This document shows positions 1 through 13,400 of a DNA stretch of 64,000 nt, in pieces. The notes beneath the pieces were generated by a model. It had not been told where the DNA came from and searched no databases. It saw only the letters and a list, made by a program, of their open reading frames with translations. The stretch covers positions 4,683,141 through 4,747,140 of the forward strand of contig NC_049989.1 in assembly GCF_000003815.2 (NCBI RefSeq), read 5' to 3'. The stretch comes from Branchiostoma floridae (lineage: Eukaryota > Chordata > Leptocardii > Amphioxiformes > Branchiostomatidae). Both the position numbers and the translations under genes were made by a program. The stretch's first letter is position 1, and each line of letters begins with the position of its first letter.

Positions 1-1117
1 AACGGCAAGGATACGATTTCTAGTAATCTAGAGTTAAGCGCAATGGTACTTTAGCTACACTTAACTATGACGTAAAGAAGAAAAAACAACAAAGAAAAAA
101 ATGTTACAGTCTTCTTTTAACCATCTCCATCTTTTCTTTACAGGACTTTTAGATAAATGTCCATGAGGTGATACGGATGACTACACCAACGATAGTTCTT
201 GACGTACCACATATCATATGCTATCATAGGAGACTGTTTTTCCCCAGCAGTAACATAGATATACTATCACCTTCCCTGAAGAACCATACTGTTAAGAACT
301 AACGACACACATGGGTAGTACCGACCTTCAGGCAAATGTGAGATTCAGTAAGATTAGTCAGTAGCTACTTTTCATGGGGTTTGCTTTCCAAAAATACCTG
401 GCAATCTACTGGGTTTAGATACCAGACGTTGGTTTCCGAATAAAACTTTACCTCTATGACTTGTATATTCATTTATTTCATCTAACAGTTATAATCAAAG
501 GATACCAAAGATAACATCAAACAATGTTCTTTTTCTTGTAGTCTCTTTTGGCGTTTGCCTATTTGCCATTTAGAATTTGGAGTAAAAATTCCAGCATGAT
601 GCCGAAGAAAGTACCTGATTACGGCTTAAACCGTTCAAGACAGAAAAATAGTGCTTCTTCGAATTCTAATGATATTGGGTCGTAAATGCTGTCTAAATGA
701 TCGTTGGGACAAATAAAAAAAATACATTTTCGGATATGAAAGCGTATACACTGAACTTTATAAAGTCCTTGATTATAAAGGTATTTCCCTATTTCTCGAT
801 TCTCTCATGTTTTTGACTTCTTTGTTATTTCTTTCCTCCATTTTCTTAAAGTTTAACCTTGCTTTTTGTATAAACATGTTATACACTGCAATCGGCCAAC
901 GTATAATATTGACAGACGGCCTACCACAAGAAATCGATATCTGAAATAAGCTTAATGCACTCCGTCCAACACCGTATCAAAATCCGATCTTATTACAATC
1001 TTCGGCCAGGAAAATCAGAGTTATCTTCCCTATCTATTATTCAACAATTGTAGCGACAGGAATAAGTATCGGGTGCGGTTTGTGTAGAGCTTCGGCGATG
1101 GGTTCTGACGAGAGGAA
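1..1117. other. No gene seen
   Basis: AT-rich sequence without recognisable exon, repeat or RNA. It is downstream or intronic to KDM2, whose 3' exons were not found here. Confidence 0.5.
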
Positions 1118-1125
1118 CAGCGGGC

Positions 1126-1299
1126 TAATCTCCAAGCAGATCCTACGGTAGCATAAGATAGTATCAAAAGCTGCCAGAGGAGTGAAGCCGGCTTAGGAGT
1201 GTGTTTTGCTACCGGGGCAAATGGACACCTCTTGGCTGACTAAACTTCTTGGCCAGTTTGGTACTATCTTATGCCATTGTAGGATCTGCTTGGAGATTA
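1126..1299. mobile_element. MITE family A, copy 1 (hAT-like)
   Basis: Terminal inverted repeats begin TAATCTCCAAGCAGATCCTA and end as the near-reverse complement. Perfect 8-bp direct repeats CAGCGGGC flank it at 1118-1125 and 1300-1307. An 8-bp duplication fits hAT-type non-autonomous elements. No transposase is encoded. Confidence 0.88.
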
Positions 1300-3813
1300 C
1301 AGCGGGCGGCCACTTTTATGTAATATATTCCGTACTTAATATCGTCGCCAGCTGCCATGCTTCTTGTACAGTTGGCCTTTTAATTGCGGGGGACAGATCA
1401 TTACAGGCTGGGGACAATAGCAGTGAACCTCAAAACATTGCAACGCATCGACCCAGAAGTACTGGATAGTGGACGTTCCCCGCCCGACATGCACCGCCGA
1501 TAAGTAAACGTCTGGAGTGCTCAGGATCAAATGCAGACGGCTTGCACGTGGTTGTCATGGTAACGCTTGCGACGGCAGCCAATCGCGTGCAAGGATTCTG
1601 CCATCCATCATGGCAGCTCGGCCGGCTGGCAGGTCGGGCGGGAAGGAGTGTTCTCTGGCGCTCTTGACGAGTTGGCGTGAAGGGTTCATTTCAGGCTTTC
1701 TCTTCATGCTTCACAGTACTGTTGTGGGCTTAGTTTGTGACAAAGTACTGTTGTGGACAGCATGTGGACATTTTGTTCCTCTGACGTAATAGCGCTTTTG
1801 TGCCTTCTTGTGTCTTGTTGCAACCTTCACTGCATTGCACGGAACGCGTCCGAAATAAGCAAAACAATTAATGATTCATTGGTATCCAAAAAATCAGAAA
1901 TTTCCGCATAAAGTTTATACAATATAAATTGTAAAATTCACTGAGTTTGTGTAAAATAGCGCTCCTCGGTGGTATTATGATGATATTGTAGAGGCTGATG
2001 AAAAGATCCACTTTTTTACGGTAGTTCTAGATAGATATTCAGCGCCAGTGGATACAAAGCACACCAACATGAAGTAGCGAATGAGAAGCATGAGAATGTG
2101 TTCCACGTATTTTAGAGACTCCGAGATAATCTAAAAGAGGATGCAAAATATATCATTTCATCAATGGGGAAACGGGAAGGATTCTACACAATGGTATGAG
2201 GTAGAGAGCATGGAGCTGGGTTGGTCTAAAAATCGCTTTTCCCAACCAGCGGAACCCTGTTTGACGTACTGGACCAGTCTGATGTTCTTCGCGTGATGAC
2301 CGTAGATCCCGCCTGATACCGCTCAGCCTGGGAAACGGATCTCCTGAAACGACCTCTATTATTGACTCCGCTGCTACTCGAAGTGGTGTTTCTCTAGCCT
2401 CAACCAGGCCTTCCTACGGGAGTACGGGGAGCGTAGAATTCGGGGGGAAAAAATCAGAAAATTGTCCAGGGAAGTCAGTCCACGCTTAGGTTCTCTGCGC
2501 GGCCGACCAACTCCTCTGGTAGCAAAACTCCCATGGCAAATTATTTTCCCTATAATTAGCCAGCGTAGCCAGTCCGGTAGTGACTAGTGTTGCTCTTCTA
2601 ATTCTGTATGCCCGATGCGCCAACACCACGTCACATCTGTACGTACATGTAATCACCAGCCCTGTCCACCTAGTAATGTTTATAAATACACCCTGACCTG
2701 GCCCGAGGAATACGTCAGAATTAAGAACCTTAATCCAGTAATACAGCGCCGTTAAGTACAATTCGAGACGCATTTTTCACTGCAACAAGAAAGTCAGGAA
2801 CAAAACGACAGATCACCAGTTCACCAGTGAAAGACAGGCGGTGCTGTTTGAAACGTCTGAATCTGTTATGGACGTTTTCCAGTTGTTTAATTCAATTGGT
2901 GTAATACATTACTCACCTGATGTCTAGCCTTCGCTGACGAAATGGGAAAGTGAGGTGAAATACTTTTATCTGTGATACTTTATTGGTAGTGATTAAGGTG
3001 CGAAAGTAATCTAATCGATAGACAAATAAAATACTACTTGGAACACATTATTCCTGACTAAAGCGAATCGTTTGGTCCTGGTGGTTTCACGGTTCAGCAG
3101 ACAAGTTTTAAACGTGTAGAATTATCGACCGCTTCCTGTTTGTACTGGTGATCCGCTGGTCAATGCCATACAATGCACCAGAAATGAGAGCCCTCTGCCG
3201 CCACAACCAGGTAGTGCACTGTGCACTTGTGCAGACTATTGACGTATTGTGACGTAAGGATGTCCACAAATCCCGGCCATGAAATGCTAAGTAAGGACGC
3301 CGACCCTAGTCTGGATTCTGGGACACTAGAGCCTCTACTACGGAGTCACAACAATCAAGGACGATAAATGGCCGATCCATATTGTGATGCCGTAATCGAT
3401 TCGTACTTCTAATGGTAGCATTGTTGTAATGGGTATGAAAGGAAGGATACGTTTTATAATAAGAAACTGAATCTTCTCTGTTCTGTACGCATGTTTGATT
3501 TTTGAATATGCTATGCAATCTTAACAAGTTTACATGTATATCAACACATCAATATATAGGCATATCGGAGGCAAAGTTGTATCTCCTTGAAACTCGGGTG
3601 ATGATCCTAAACTTGACAATTTTCTTGAAACTTAGGAAATGAACTATTTTAACTGCCGTTTCCTCTACAGGAACAGATTGTGTCTCTCAGCAGTCAACGG
3701 TTCAAGGTCTCCAGCATTTCACATGTCGGGTTTCCTTATCAGAGGGAGAACTCGGTGGCTTCCATCTGAGACCAGGGTCCCCGCAGCCTGGGACTCAGCC
3801 TTGTGTGAGTTCT

Positions 3814-3836
3814 TACTCTCCAAGCAGAGGTCCGGC
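3814..3836. mobile_element. Solo end of MITE family B
   Basis: The end actctccaagcagaggtccg is present without a partner nearby. A similar lone end (ctctccaagcagcagggc) is at about 53698 in TMEM120 intron 1. Confidence 0.45.
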
Positions 3837-3929
3837 ACCAGCTCCAAAAGGAAACCTGACAGATCAGAAAGCCCTATAAAATGCATAACAAGATGTCGAA
3901 AGCTTTGGTCCGCTCCCCTGCAAAGCCAA

Positions 3930-4340
3930 GAAGAAGGCTGGACTCTAGGTTACAGGAAGGCTAGATGTCAAGTTACCTCTTTCGGTGCCGTGGTAGAGGC
4001 TGGACTCTAGGCTACAGTGTCCAGCCTTCTCTTTCGGTGGCGTGATAGTGGCTGGACTCAAGGTTACAGTTTTAGGCTAGCTCTTTTTGGCTTGATAGAG
4101 GCTGGACTCTAGACTATAGGCAGGCTGGATGTGAGGCTACCTTTTTCGGTGCTCTTTGTTTGTTTGTTTTATTGGGATCTCCATTATAGATCTGTGCTGT
4201 AATAGAGGCTGGACTCTAGGCTACAGTGTCAGGCTACCTCTTTCTGTGCCGTGATAGGCTAAAAGGTAGAGTACAGGAAGGCTAGATGCCAGGCTACTTC
4301 TTCTTTCTGTGCCGTGATAGACAGCTGTGCCAGACTGATC
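3930..4340. repeat. Degenerate minisatellite, about 50-60 bp units
   Basis: The core ggctggactctaggctacag recurs at 3936, 3998, 4050, 4100 and 4207. Other unit parts are ctctttcggtgccgtgatag and aggctagatgtcaggctac. The stretch tttgtttgttttattgggat near 4157 interrupts it. Confidence 0.8.
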
Positions 4341-6787
4341 CCCGGGCGTGTGCCGCCGGCCGCTGTTGTCTCCAGGGGTGCTCAAGCGTGATCGACTGGG
4401 GCAGGGGTCACCGTGACGAGAAACCAACAGAACAAGCAAAATCCCACTCAGCACAGAGACAGTCGTTCCATATTGTGTATCTTTCATCTTATCCTGCCAT
4501 CTTGAACTTAATCTTTAAATCCGTCGGGAATGGCTCCTTGTTCAAACAGCGTCTGAGTATTGCAGTTTGTGATGACGTCTTTCTGACACGGAGTTCGTCG
4601 ACCCTTCCTGGAACTGGAGTCCCACAGGTCAAGACTTCATGTACGTGAACCCTTTTATACAGAGATGTAACAGTACGGAAGGCTCTGTGACAAAGACATA
4701 AAGGTGTAAACTATGTGTGCACTACAAACATAATAAAGGCATATTATATATTTATCAAGTGCACGTACATGCAGACCACAATAACCTCTGGCAATGATCC
4801 AACAGCTGCTGGTCTTCAGTGAACCTCTGAGCGGCTTACAGTAAATGTCAAGGCGGTAAACATACAGGAACAACCTTGGTGCGCCTGGAGGTCAGCCGGG
4901 GTAAGGTGCTTACAACCCACAAATCAACCCGCGGTGCTTGTTGATTTAAAGAAGGCATTTGATCTCCGCGCATTTGCGTCAGCCATGAGAGAACCTGCAC
5001 CTGTAAGTGTAACACTGGTGATTTACTCCATCTTATTGTGTCCACGTATCTATCATTAAATGAATGAAGACCTTAATTTCACATTTTTGCCATAATGGGC
5101 CAAGTACAGGTCACAATAAACCGTGATAAAGAGTTAATGAAGTAATAGATATTGAAATACATTGCAAAAATAAACAGAACTTCTCGCATCCTATTAAAAC
5201 GGTACAAAATGTAGTCTGTGTAATAAAACAAACTTCGCCATCCTGTAACTGGCCGGTGGGTGTTGGGCTAAGACAACGGTAACTTCAAAGAAAACAACCG
5301 AAGGAACTCTTCAACAAAGGCCACATATATTTGTAAGAATATGGTATAAACTTCAAAACATAAAAGTAATATTTTCAACATTACAAAGTTACAAATGAAG
5401 ATAGTCTCGATTACATTCAGGTCTTGAAGATAGTCTTGATTACATTCAAGACAGGCAAAGACTAACAAAACGGCTGTGAGTTACGTGTTATCCGTAACAT
5501 AGAGCATTCTTCTGCAAAGTCAAAGGTCACAGGACAAGGAATTTCCAGGAGGCCCCATTCTGTCACCTCTCCGACACGTCAGGACACTGGCGACGAAACA
5601 AATCATTGCCCGGTGTGAACCACAATTTATCACTGCGGTTACCGCTGCTTTCATGAGGGAGGGGAGTTATCAATCACAGACCCAGAGTACAGCGCACGGC
5701 GGAATATCCAGTAAATGTCGTAAGTACAGTATTCAAAGAATCATTCAAATGTGTTTTGATAAATCGTGTGAAATGTCGTAAAGCTTTCTCACAACAAAAA
5801 GAGTTTTACATCTGATGACAGTCACTTCATATGCTATGCTATTATTATAGGGATGTGCACATGTCCAAAATACCGGAATACTGTATCAATGCAATAACGT
5901 ACTGTATATGGATTCACTTATACTCCAGTGTAAAACCTTTTGATTTTGTTACTAAAACGTTATTCCTAATACATGGATGGCAATTTATCACAAGAAAAGA
6001 TGGTCGTTGAAGTCAGCACTCTCCTTGAGATCCTCTCAAAAGCACGGGCTTCACAAAAGATGTGTTAAGATTAAATAAATACTCCGTTAACTGTTTATTC
6101 ATTACAGCTATGAAGGGCTGTTACCTGCCATCATTGAAGACCTTGATTACTTTGTCAAGGAGCTCAGGTGCAGGTCTGGACCTGTATCGAAATCACTGTA
6201 TCGGTATCAGTAACTGTACCTGTACCTGCACCTGACGTAACTGAAGGTAAACTGACCTAGCACACTCTATCACACTTTGTTCTGTATTTTCCAATATTAA
6301 AACACGGTATATTCATTGTAAAACAACATTGTAGGGTCTTGTATGTAGTTCTTAATAGCTTTAACATTTGCTACTCATTACACTTTTTACCTACAGACTT
6401 ACCCATGAGTTTCGCCGCAAATTCATCAATACTTAAATCAGTGACTTAAATACATCAAACTCACGCGGATTGTGGATTGATGCTCACCGTGCGTAACAAG
6501 CAGAACAAACGAAAATTTAAGGCTTCATTGGACCACGGTGATGAATACGATGAACATGTGTACACTTTAAAATATTTGGCAAAGTGATCCACGTAGTCAG
6601 CACAAGGTTACAACTTTTCCGTAACAAGACAGATGAATTTTGAGCAAGAATGCACAAACAAACTACACCAAAAATATCTTCAGTTTGCGAACGTGCGACC
6701 TATGCGTCCGGACCTTAACTGAAGATCTGGCTCGCGGCTAGGGCTGCCATTCCACTATACGGCGATCGCAAATAAAGTAAATAAAGT

Positions 6788-7079
6788 TGGGTTCACACGT
6801 GCGTATATTGTTAAGTGCGTATGAGGTCCGTAGGACATTCTTAGCCTCTACCAGGCTCTACAGGTCACTGGAAAAATAGTAGAAATTGGAGAAATGTAGA
6901 CAGATTAGATGTCAAAAGAGTTTGTGGTCGAGGAGTATGGCTTGCGACGCACCAGCTAACTCGTTTGGCATGTTATATGTCTATATTTTTCAACTACCAG
7001 TCAAGCCTGGTAGAGGCTACTACCTCTATACGGACCTAAAAAAAATACGCGCTTAAAACTATACGCACGTGTGAACCCA
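6788..7079. mobile_element. Composite MITE: outer TIR element with a family C element nested inside
   Basis: The outer arms are tgggttcacacgtgcgtata at the left and its reverse complement ending gcacgtgtgaaccca at the right. Both are followed inward by matching aggtccgta. Inside them, 6842-7019 is a complete family C element with tagcctctaccaggctc and its mirrored end. Confidence 0.8.
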
Positions 7080-7126
7080 CCTTAAGACATGTCGTATCAT
7101 CTTTCTAAACTGCATTAAAGCCTTTT

Positions 7127-7270
7127 TCTCCAAGCAGAGGTTGGGGTACGGGGATAAGAAGTGGCTGGAATTTTTATCGCCTCACTCTTTTTACTGAGTG
7201 AACGAGCTAGTAAACAGTCCCGGCCACTATAGTAGTACCAATCCCCGCGACCCAACCTCTGCTTGGAGAA
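7127..7270. mobile_element. MITE family B beside the KDM2 JmjC exon
   Basis: Inverted ends ttctccaagcagaggttggg and the reverse complement ending ctctgcttggagaa. Its right end is about 15 bp from the splice donor of the KDM2 exon at 7285-7457. It shares the tctccaagcaga core with family A but differs inside. Confidence 0.82.
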
Positions 7271-7284
7271 TACCAAAGCCTTAC

Positions 7285-7457
7285 CACTTTTGGCTGCACC
7301 ACGTGGTTCTCCAGGCGGGTGTGGCTGAACTCCAGACTGATGACGTTGTACAGCTTCTCCCGCTCCTTCTGCTCGAAGTACTTGGTCCACTGCTGCATGG
7401 TCATCTCGATCCCCTTCTGCGTGTTCACGTCCATCACGTCCACCATGCGCCTGCTCC
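7285..7457 (-). CDS. KDM2: KDM2 JmjC-proximal exon
   Basis: This 173-bp exon has acceptor ttactacag and donor gtaaggc. It encodes [15 protein letters not shown], then [20 protein letters not shown], then [15 protein letters not shown] and QPKV. The match to KDM2A/B at the start of the JmjC region is almost residue for residue; mammals have a few extra residues (ETPEE) after the tyrosine of the WxxYY segment. Two leading bases complete a Gly codon, consistent with VGSRRM. The next exon, which should carry VDWVDNMWP and the iron-binding HxD, was not seen between 1 and 7200. A MITE sits about 15 bp past the donor. Confidence 0.93.
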
Positions 7458-10400
7458 CTGTAGTAAACACAACACACGGAATGGTCATTGCGTGTTCTCT
7501 TGGTCGGAAACATCATTTTAACGAGTTTGCTAAAGTGGGGCTGGGCCAAATTGCACCAGGCATTGGCAAAGTGGCGGAAACAGCGCCAATCGGCTTTGGA
7601 TTTGCGTTTTTTTTATTTTTATTTAACAAAATGGCCAAATTAGAGCAAATTGGCGCAATATGACACTAAACGAAGAACACTATTATCAATGCAAATCTTT
7701 TTGATGAATTATTGTACATTGGTTTTTGATTAAGTGGCAACACTGAAACGTCCAATAAAGTTATCTTGTATCGGAACTGAGAATGTGACGTTCGGTACAC
7801 TGCCGTGCCGTGGCTATGCGGTTCACACAAGAGCTCAGCACTATCACGATTTCTCCTGCACGCCTTTGGTCTTCGTCCATAATATCATACAGCGTCTGAT
7901 GTTTTTAGAGTGTCACCGCTGCCACCAGCGTAATAAACAATAACAGGTAACGCTCTAGGTGCCTTAAAAACCCATGGTTAAACCTAGATCGCATTACTGC
8001 AGTCGGTGTTATATTCTGTGTGTTGAAACCAGGCCAACATTGGACAAATTTACTTTATACTGTAGGATTACATTGCAAAATCACTTGCTCACTTTTCAGC
8101 CTACGACCACTGCAAATTTGACCAATTCCTTACAGGGATGCATTATGCTTTACTTTCCTCTGTTCTCAAGTGTGATATAGCCGAGGGGATGTGATACACG
8201 ATGCAAGTTGAAAGCCTATCCACTTGCTGACACGTACAACACGCACCGGCAATAGCCCTCAATGACAATGTTGTATGAAAACACATTATCATTGGTAGCA
8301 TCTATCGGACATTACGAAGAATAACGTGTTCTCTGCTTCACGTGGAACAAAGACAGTCACGTCCCTACCATCTCACACACTATCAACTACTATAATTGCA
8401 AACATTAAGCTGTGCTTTCCTCGGCCTTTCACACTTTCCCGTCTACTTCAGCCAAACGCTGACTGACCGGCCCAGCTCTACGGTTCATCACTAGTCTCTA
8501 CCAGACTCCGGATCGCTGGAAAATCGTAGAAATGGAACAAATAGAGAGGAATATAACCGGCCAGGGAACAGCTCGCGATCCTAGGATCCGCGGTCGCGTT
8601 ACCCTAGCCGGCTATATTCCTCTGGCCGGCATACTCCTCTATTTGTACCATTTCTACGATTTTTTCCAGCGACTCGGAGTCTGGTAGAGACTAGTTCATC
8701 ACGCGGATCTGAGGGATGGGTGATAATGAGATGGGGCTTACACAGGGGGATTGTGTCATTCGGACAAGCAGAGGAGTCAAGAATCATTTATCAGAGGGGG
8801 AAAGGGATGCTGACACAGAAACTCTTTATGTGACACCAAAAACGTAGATGACGACGAGATACATGCATATCGTCGCAAAGGGTAGTACGCCGGTGATGCA
8901 GAAATATGGACACAGGGATTGGTGAGTCATACAAACTGGTCACTGACTAGGACGCATACAATATCATGGGACAGGAAGGGTCAGGGAGGGACTGGGATAT
9001 TTCTACAATCTCTTCCTGACGAATCAATGATCGTTTGCTATGAAAATTGACCATTTCAAAGGAGGGATACAGGTCTAATATGCTTGTGGGACAGACTTCT
9101 CGTTACAAGTTTTCTCGAACTTAAAAGGAACTCGTGGAAGCTATGAAGGGCTGTTTAAATCCAAGGTGAAAGTAAAGAATTATATACTAATATTACGACT
9201 TAAAGAGCACACTACTGAACTTCACCGATTGACCCAGACTTTGTCACAAGGCGCGACGAGGCACCATGTAAGCACGCGGGGACTCACGTGGGACCACGTG
9301 GCTGGCAAGTGGCCAGTGCACCACCACCTGACCCAGACCTCTACAGGAGTCTCACCATGTGGGACGGTACTGCTGAGGTTCAAGGCCGACACACAAACCA
9401 CTCATCTCTCTCTGTACCACGTGCTTGGGACGGTTCCAATAGTTTTCACAACATGAAAAACATACCTGTCAGTGCCACATCGGATCATCATAGAAATTGT
9501 TATTATAGAATATATAAACGTGGAAATATACAACATGAAGGTATATCATTTTCACGAGATTGGAATACACTTTATGCCAGTATTCCATAGCCAAAACCAA
9601 GGCAGCAAGCCCTCTTAGATGGTAATTGTGAAGCCGAAAACGTGAGAGAGCTTTTCAATCATGAACCAAAAATGAACCAAGCAGAAAATAAAAATGGGTA
9701 AGGCATCACCAGCTTTGTGACATTTGTACGCTTCTTCCGAACGTGTATAATGTCGATTTAACACAGGTATGACCGTGTGACTCCTTCAGAGCGCATAAAC
9801 CTATCCATAACCATGGAAAAGCACTTTCACTTGTGCGCTTTCCATTTCTATCTAAATTCCAATAACTTGTCCTCCGGCGCGGCGCTGCTGAAAGTCACGT
9901 TACGGTGAGATTGTGAGGATGGCGTATTGCATTTAGCGCTAATGGCGCGTAGATTGCATGTTTCTGGGAATGTGTTGGTGTGTGAGGCCTGTCGTGTATT
10001 GATTTCAGCAGCTTCAGGGGCGAGACAGCATGACTACGCGTAGTTTATCCTGATTACAATCATCCATCATGAAAGGGAACCCGCTACCGTACATATCAAC
10101 TCTCATCATGCAAAAATCGCTTTGTTATTAGAAAAGATACTGAAACCCCGGGAACCCACTGCCTGATTGTGCCATGAGGGCACAGATATTACGAATGTAA
10201 GATTTATCGTTTTTTTTTTCCTTTCTATTTTGTGGTCTGTAGTTGACCGTACGAACCTCACTGCACTATGTATTTCTGTGCACATTTTCACTGTTCACAA
10301 ATACCTCTACCATAATATGGATACTTTATTCTGTCCATTAGCCAACATACCGTGATAAAATTGTAAGAAGCCTATATTCCTGGACATAACCTTGGCATTG

Positions 10401-13400
10401 ACATATAAACTACATAAAAGTCATACAGCTACAGTGAGATGAGATGGCACCAACAAGACTATCAAAAGTTCTGTATCGCTCGCTACAAGTAGGCAATTTT
10501 CGGGTGTGATAAGCTAATTCGCAGCAGGTTCTGCCACAGTTCACCTATCCAAATGCACAAGATTCGAAAAAAATCACATTTCGAAATCTAGACGTTCTTT
10601 AGAAAATGTCGGGAATATTGTTCAGTGTCATGAATATTTTGAATATTCCAAGAAAGCATGGAAACATTTTAGAACAAATTTCGAACGTTCTGTTTGGAAA
10701 CTATGAAATATACATCACAAACTGTAGTCAGAAAGATTTGAAATTGATTGTAAACAGTGGCAACAAACACCCGCGCAGTGTTTAGGAATGGACTCTAATT
10801 GTCAGATAATTGGACATAGGTCTGTAATCCACGCTTACACGCACGGATTGCTCGCAAACCCATGGGTACAATCCATCTAGAAACCCACGCACGATGGACC
10901 TCTTCATCGGTACCCTTCACTCACTCTCACAAGAGATTCATGGGCGCTTCGCTTCTCAAGGGAGGAAATGTTTCTGTCATCAAATTCTTCGGGTCAACAT
11001 TTGTGTCATCTTTTTTATACAACCTCGAATATGACACGGTTGATTGAACATAACCGCTGAGGGAACGGCTCGGTTGCCAGATTAATGGTTATAAACAAAA
11101 AGGGGTGAAAATTATGACGACGAGTGTATTTTTCAATTAGAGTCATAACTGTCAGGCATTATCGTGATGGACTATTTTGAAAAGAACTTGTCAGAATTTC
11201 TAATAATTTACTGGAAGCTCAGACGAGAATCTTCCCAACATGACGAAGTCACGGGAGACTCGTAAACGATAGCTGATAACGTGCGTATAGCTGGCGTTAC
11301 GAAGATAAGCCAAGATAAGAACCAAAGCTACGCTAATTCCCATGTGGACAATGATTAAAATGGTTTACATGGATATAGTAACACTAGACCTGAGTGAAGA
11401 AATGAACATGATTGTGTATTTAGAGGCTTTCTCGCGCTATATATGCAAAGAAGTCAAACAACGGGAAGATTCACAAAGGAGAACCGCGGAGTATTCCATG
11501 CTAGAGCACACACGCACAGAGCACCTAAAGATCCAAAAACTAAAAGCCTTAGGGTGAACCAGTGAGGACATCACATAAAAACACCAAGCAGAGACAGCAT
11601 CTTGTGAGATTGAACAGGGACATGAGCGACAACAACAAGATAACACACAAACAACACACATATGCGCTACATTATGCATGCGAGATTCTAAACATTTTCA
11701 CATTTGCACGACATATATCATTGGGCGCTTGACTCCACTTTGTCTTACGTGTTTCTACATCCACAAGTACTTGGTTAAACCAATCCAATGTCCAATACGC
11801 GTTCTAAACGGTACACAACACTGAACAATGTCGGCATCTCCAAGCAGATCCTACGGTAGCATAAAATAGTATCAAAAGCTGCCAGAGGAGCGAAGCCGGC
11901 CTAACTTAAGAGGTTGGCTACCCATGGCCAGTGGCCGATAACTCCGTTTGGTCAGCTGTACTCCTTATTTTATACTATAGCTATCTTATGCCACTGGTAA
12001 ATCTGCATGGAGATTATACTGTCCAATGTTCTAGATCTAAGAAGTAGGTCAACGCTCCTCTGCAGTAGGACGATAGGTCTGTGGGAAGGAGTGTTTGTCG
12101 AGCACGCAACACATCCATCATGTCCTGGACAGGGTCGTCACGGCTGACCTCAGCCACGCAGACTGACCGACCGACCCTTACCCAAATCTCACCTCTCTGA
12201 TGTCTCCTGTTAAAGAAAATGTCCAGACTACCAACTACCGCAGTACAAATTTGGTGACGATATTCGGGTACTACTGTAAATCTATCTGACGTAAGAGTTT
12301 TTGGTCCCCAGACTTTATGACGATCATAAACTGTCTTCCATCAAGTTGATCGCTTTCAAACGACCCAGGGACCATTATCACTTATTTTTTTTACCTAGAA
12401 GGCTCGTTGACCATAGTTTTGATACGAAACTATAACACTTTACTAAACTCTATCAAACTCTATAGTATAGTTATAAAAGATATATCACATAAGAAAGAAA
12501 ACCTTCACCACATACGAGGTGGCACAACGGTCTTGTGGTTTGGGTTGTTGACAGGTGGCCTTGTGGAATGAGGTTCTTGACTCAGAACCTAGTGGTACTG
12601 AGTTCGAATCCCTGAGTATGATCCCATATACGTACCAACAGTACTAATGATGTTGACTATTCTTTACTAAAACATTACATTAAACTACGTGTACAAGGCG
12701 ATGTAAACTATATCGTAAGACCTTTCTTATTTAACTGTCCATAAACAAATTAGTTCAGTTTATTTACTACAAACAGGCAGAGACCGAGACTATCACCCAT
12801 GCCACACCAAAAGACCAATAACGGCCTGTCCCAGCAATGTTATATCGTAAGACCTTTCTTATCTGATTGTCCATAAACAAATTAGTTAATTTTCTTTACT
12901 ACAAACAGGCAAAGACTATCGCCCATTCCGCACCAACAGACCAATAACGGCCCGTCCCGGCCATGTTGACGTGTGGTTGGATGATTAATCCCAGGCTCGG
13001 CAGTGTAAGGTCACGCAGCGTCCCGCCATCTCCACAGCGAGACCGGGAAACAACAACAACATCGACCTACAAATCCAGTACTCCCGCTCGGAGCGCAGGT
13101 GCGATATGCCACTAATGTCGCGCTCTTAACATGTTTGCAATTTTATCCGATCTATTTGGTTGATCGGTAAAGATCGCTGCGACATTTACTGTAGGGCATG
13201 TTTCCCTTGTCTGGTCACACAGCGAACACTATATATCTGTTACAGCATCGTAGCCTGTGTACCATCCGTAATCTACCGGGGCTCCTAACCCCGAGTGCGC
13301 GCGAGCCCCGGTAGAATACGGATGGTACCCAGGCTAACAGCATCGGGGACTGAAAGACAAAGCCAGGATCCCCTCCCACAAAAAGCCAACCAAGGCCTTC

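Larger units (their letters stand above)
1308..6787. other. Non-coding stretch apart from listed repeats
   Basis: Apart from the minisatellite at 3930-4340 and a family F-like piece near 2845, nothing is supported. A short run of alternating cctgtacctgtacctgcacc is present near 6215. Frames of up to 123 codons lack any recognisable domain. Confidence 0.5.

Noticed and set aside
3639-4010. 123-codon plus-strand frame
   Set aside because: It ends in the 3.9-kb minisatellite and has no recognisable domain; the flanking sequence shows no exon-like conservation.
12599-12612. True tRNA gene at the B-box-like motif
   Set aside because: No paired acceptor and anticodon stems could be drawn; better read as a SINE remnant.
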